A stretch of DNA of 64,000 bases from Akkermansiaceae bacterium UBA2381 (GTDB taxonomy: Bacteria; Verrucomicrobiota; Verrucomicrobiia; Verrucomicrobiales; DEV007), in assembly GCA_002344215.1 (NCBI GenBank), contig DDSV01000051.1, positions 163,562 through 227,561 of the forward strand. The letters run 5' to 3'. This document shows, piece by piece, positions 63,926 to 64,000 of this stretch. The position numbers were made by a program, and so were the translations under genes. The notes below the pieces were generated by a model. The model did no database searches. It saw only the letters and a list, made by a program, of their open reading frames with translations, and had not been told where the DNA came from. The number at the start of each line of letters is the position of its first letter. The first letter of the stretch is position 1.

Positions 63926-64000
63926 GCGGGCGTAGTTCAGAGGTAGAACGTCAGCTTCCCAAGCTGAATGTCGGGGGTTCGATTCCCCCCGCCCGCTCCA
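63926..64000 (+). tRNA. tRNA-Gly (anticodon CCC)
   Basis: Seventy-two bases plus an encoded CCA at the right edge. All stems pair: acceptor gcgggcg/cgcccgc, D stem gttc/gaac, anticodon stem tcagc/gctga with loop ttcccaa, T stem ggggg/ccccc. Discriminator T and anticodon CCC identify glycine. CCA is genomically encoded. Confidence 0.97.

Overview
The window reads as two different genomes joined inside one gene. From base 1 to about 47.1 kb the sequence is of moderate GC. It carries genes typical of the Verrucomicrobiota/Planctomycetota: FHA-linked Ser/Thr kinases with a DWG motif, a PQQ-like propeller, a BBP7-like outer-membrane barrel, very large filamentous-haemagglutinin-type exoproteins, IS66 and IS4-type elements, and many dispersed palindromes. 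From about 47.2 kb to the right end the GC is visibly higher, genes are tightly packed with 4-base stop/start overlaps, and the set is alphaproteobacterial, probably Caulobacterales/Hyphomonadaceae-like: a split metH with metF and an ArsR-methyltransferase, mlaA-mlaC, pyrD, an S24 regulator, sixA, class I lysyl-tRNA synthetase, a GT2 glycosyltransferase, a hybrid histidine kinase and tRNA-Gly(CCC). The join lies in a strongly conserved stretch of metH, so an assembly chimera is the simplest explanation.

Left part, in order: a small hypothetical gene; a FabZ-like dehydratase; two membrane/ankyrin genes; a large secreted beta-propeller protein with a CBM9-like end; a PQQ-like propeller; an outer-membrane barrel; a 1054-residue FHA-kinase-TPR-LRR protein; a GNAT acetyltransferase. 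Next, at 14.5-19.2 kb, comes a cluster of cell-wall or polymer hydrolases without signal peptides (GH19, NlpC/P60-GH75 fusion, PhoD-like, and a divergent gene with a GINIHR...GCQVF motif). A decayed IS4-type transposase follows, then two low-GC genes of unknown function, a helical-repeat membrane protein with a lipoprotein partner, and an intact IS66 element with a perfect 8-base target duplication.

From 28 to 39.7 kb there are an ATP-grasp enzyme, a truncated TpsA-like pseudogene interrupted by a MITE-like element, a 2320-residue TpsA-like exoprotein with about nineteen GHG repeats, an EF-hand protein and a membrane protein whose start lies in a 209-base inverted-repeat element. From 39.9 to 45 kb is an accessory, defence-like island: a Septu-like ATPase/HNH pair with one in-frame amber codon, a collagen-like tail protein, a two-helix membrane protein, and a hydrolase-GNAT fusion. 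A stray second copy of the metH 3' end follows.

Right part: the ArsR-methyltransferase, metF and two metH polypeptides form one leftward methionine operon with a palindromic operator at its head. mlaA-mlaC run the other way and serve outer-membrane lipid asymmetry. The rest are single housekeeping or signalling genes, one of them (the GT2) frameshifted.
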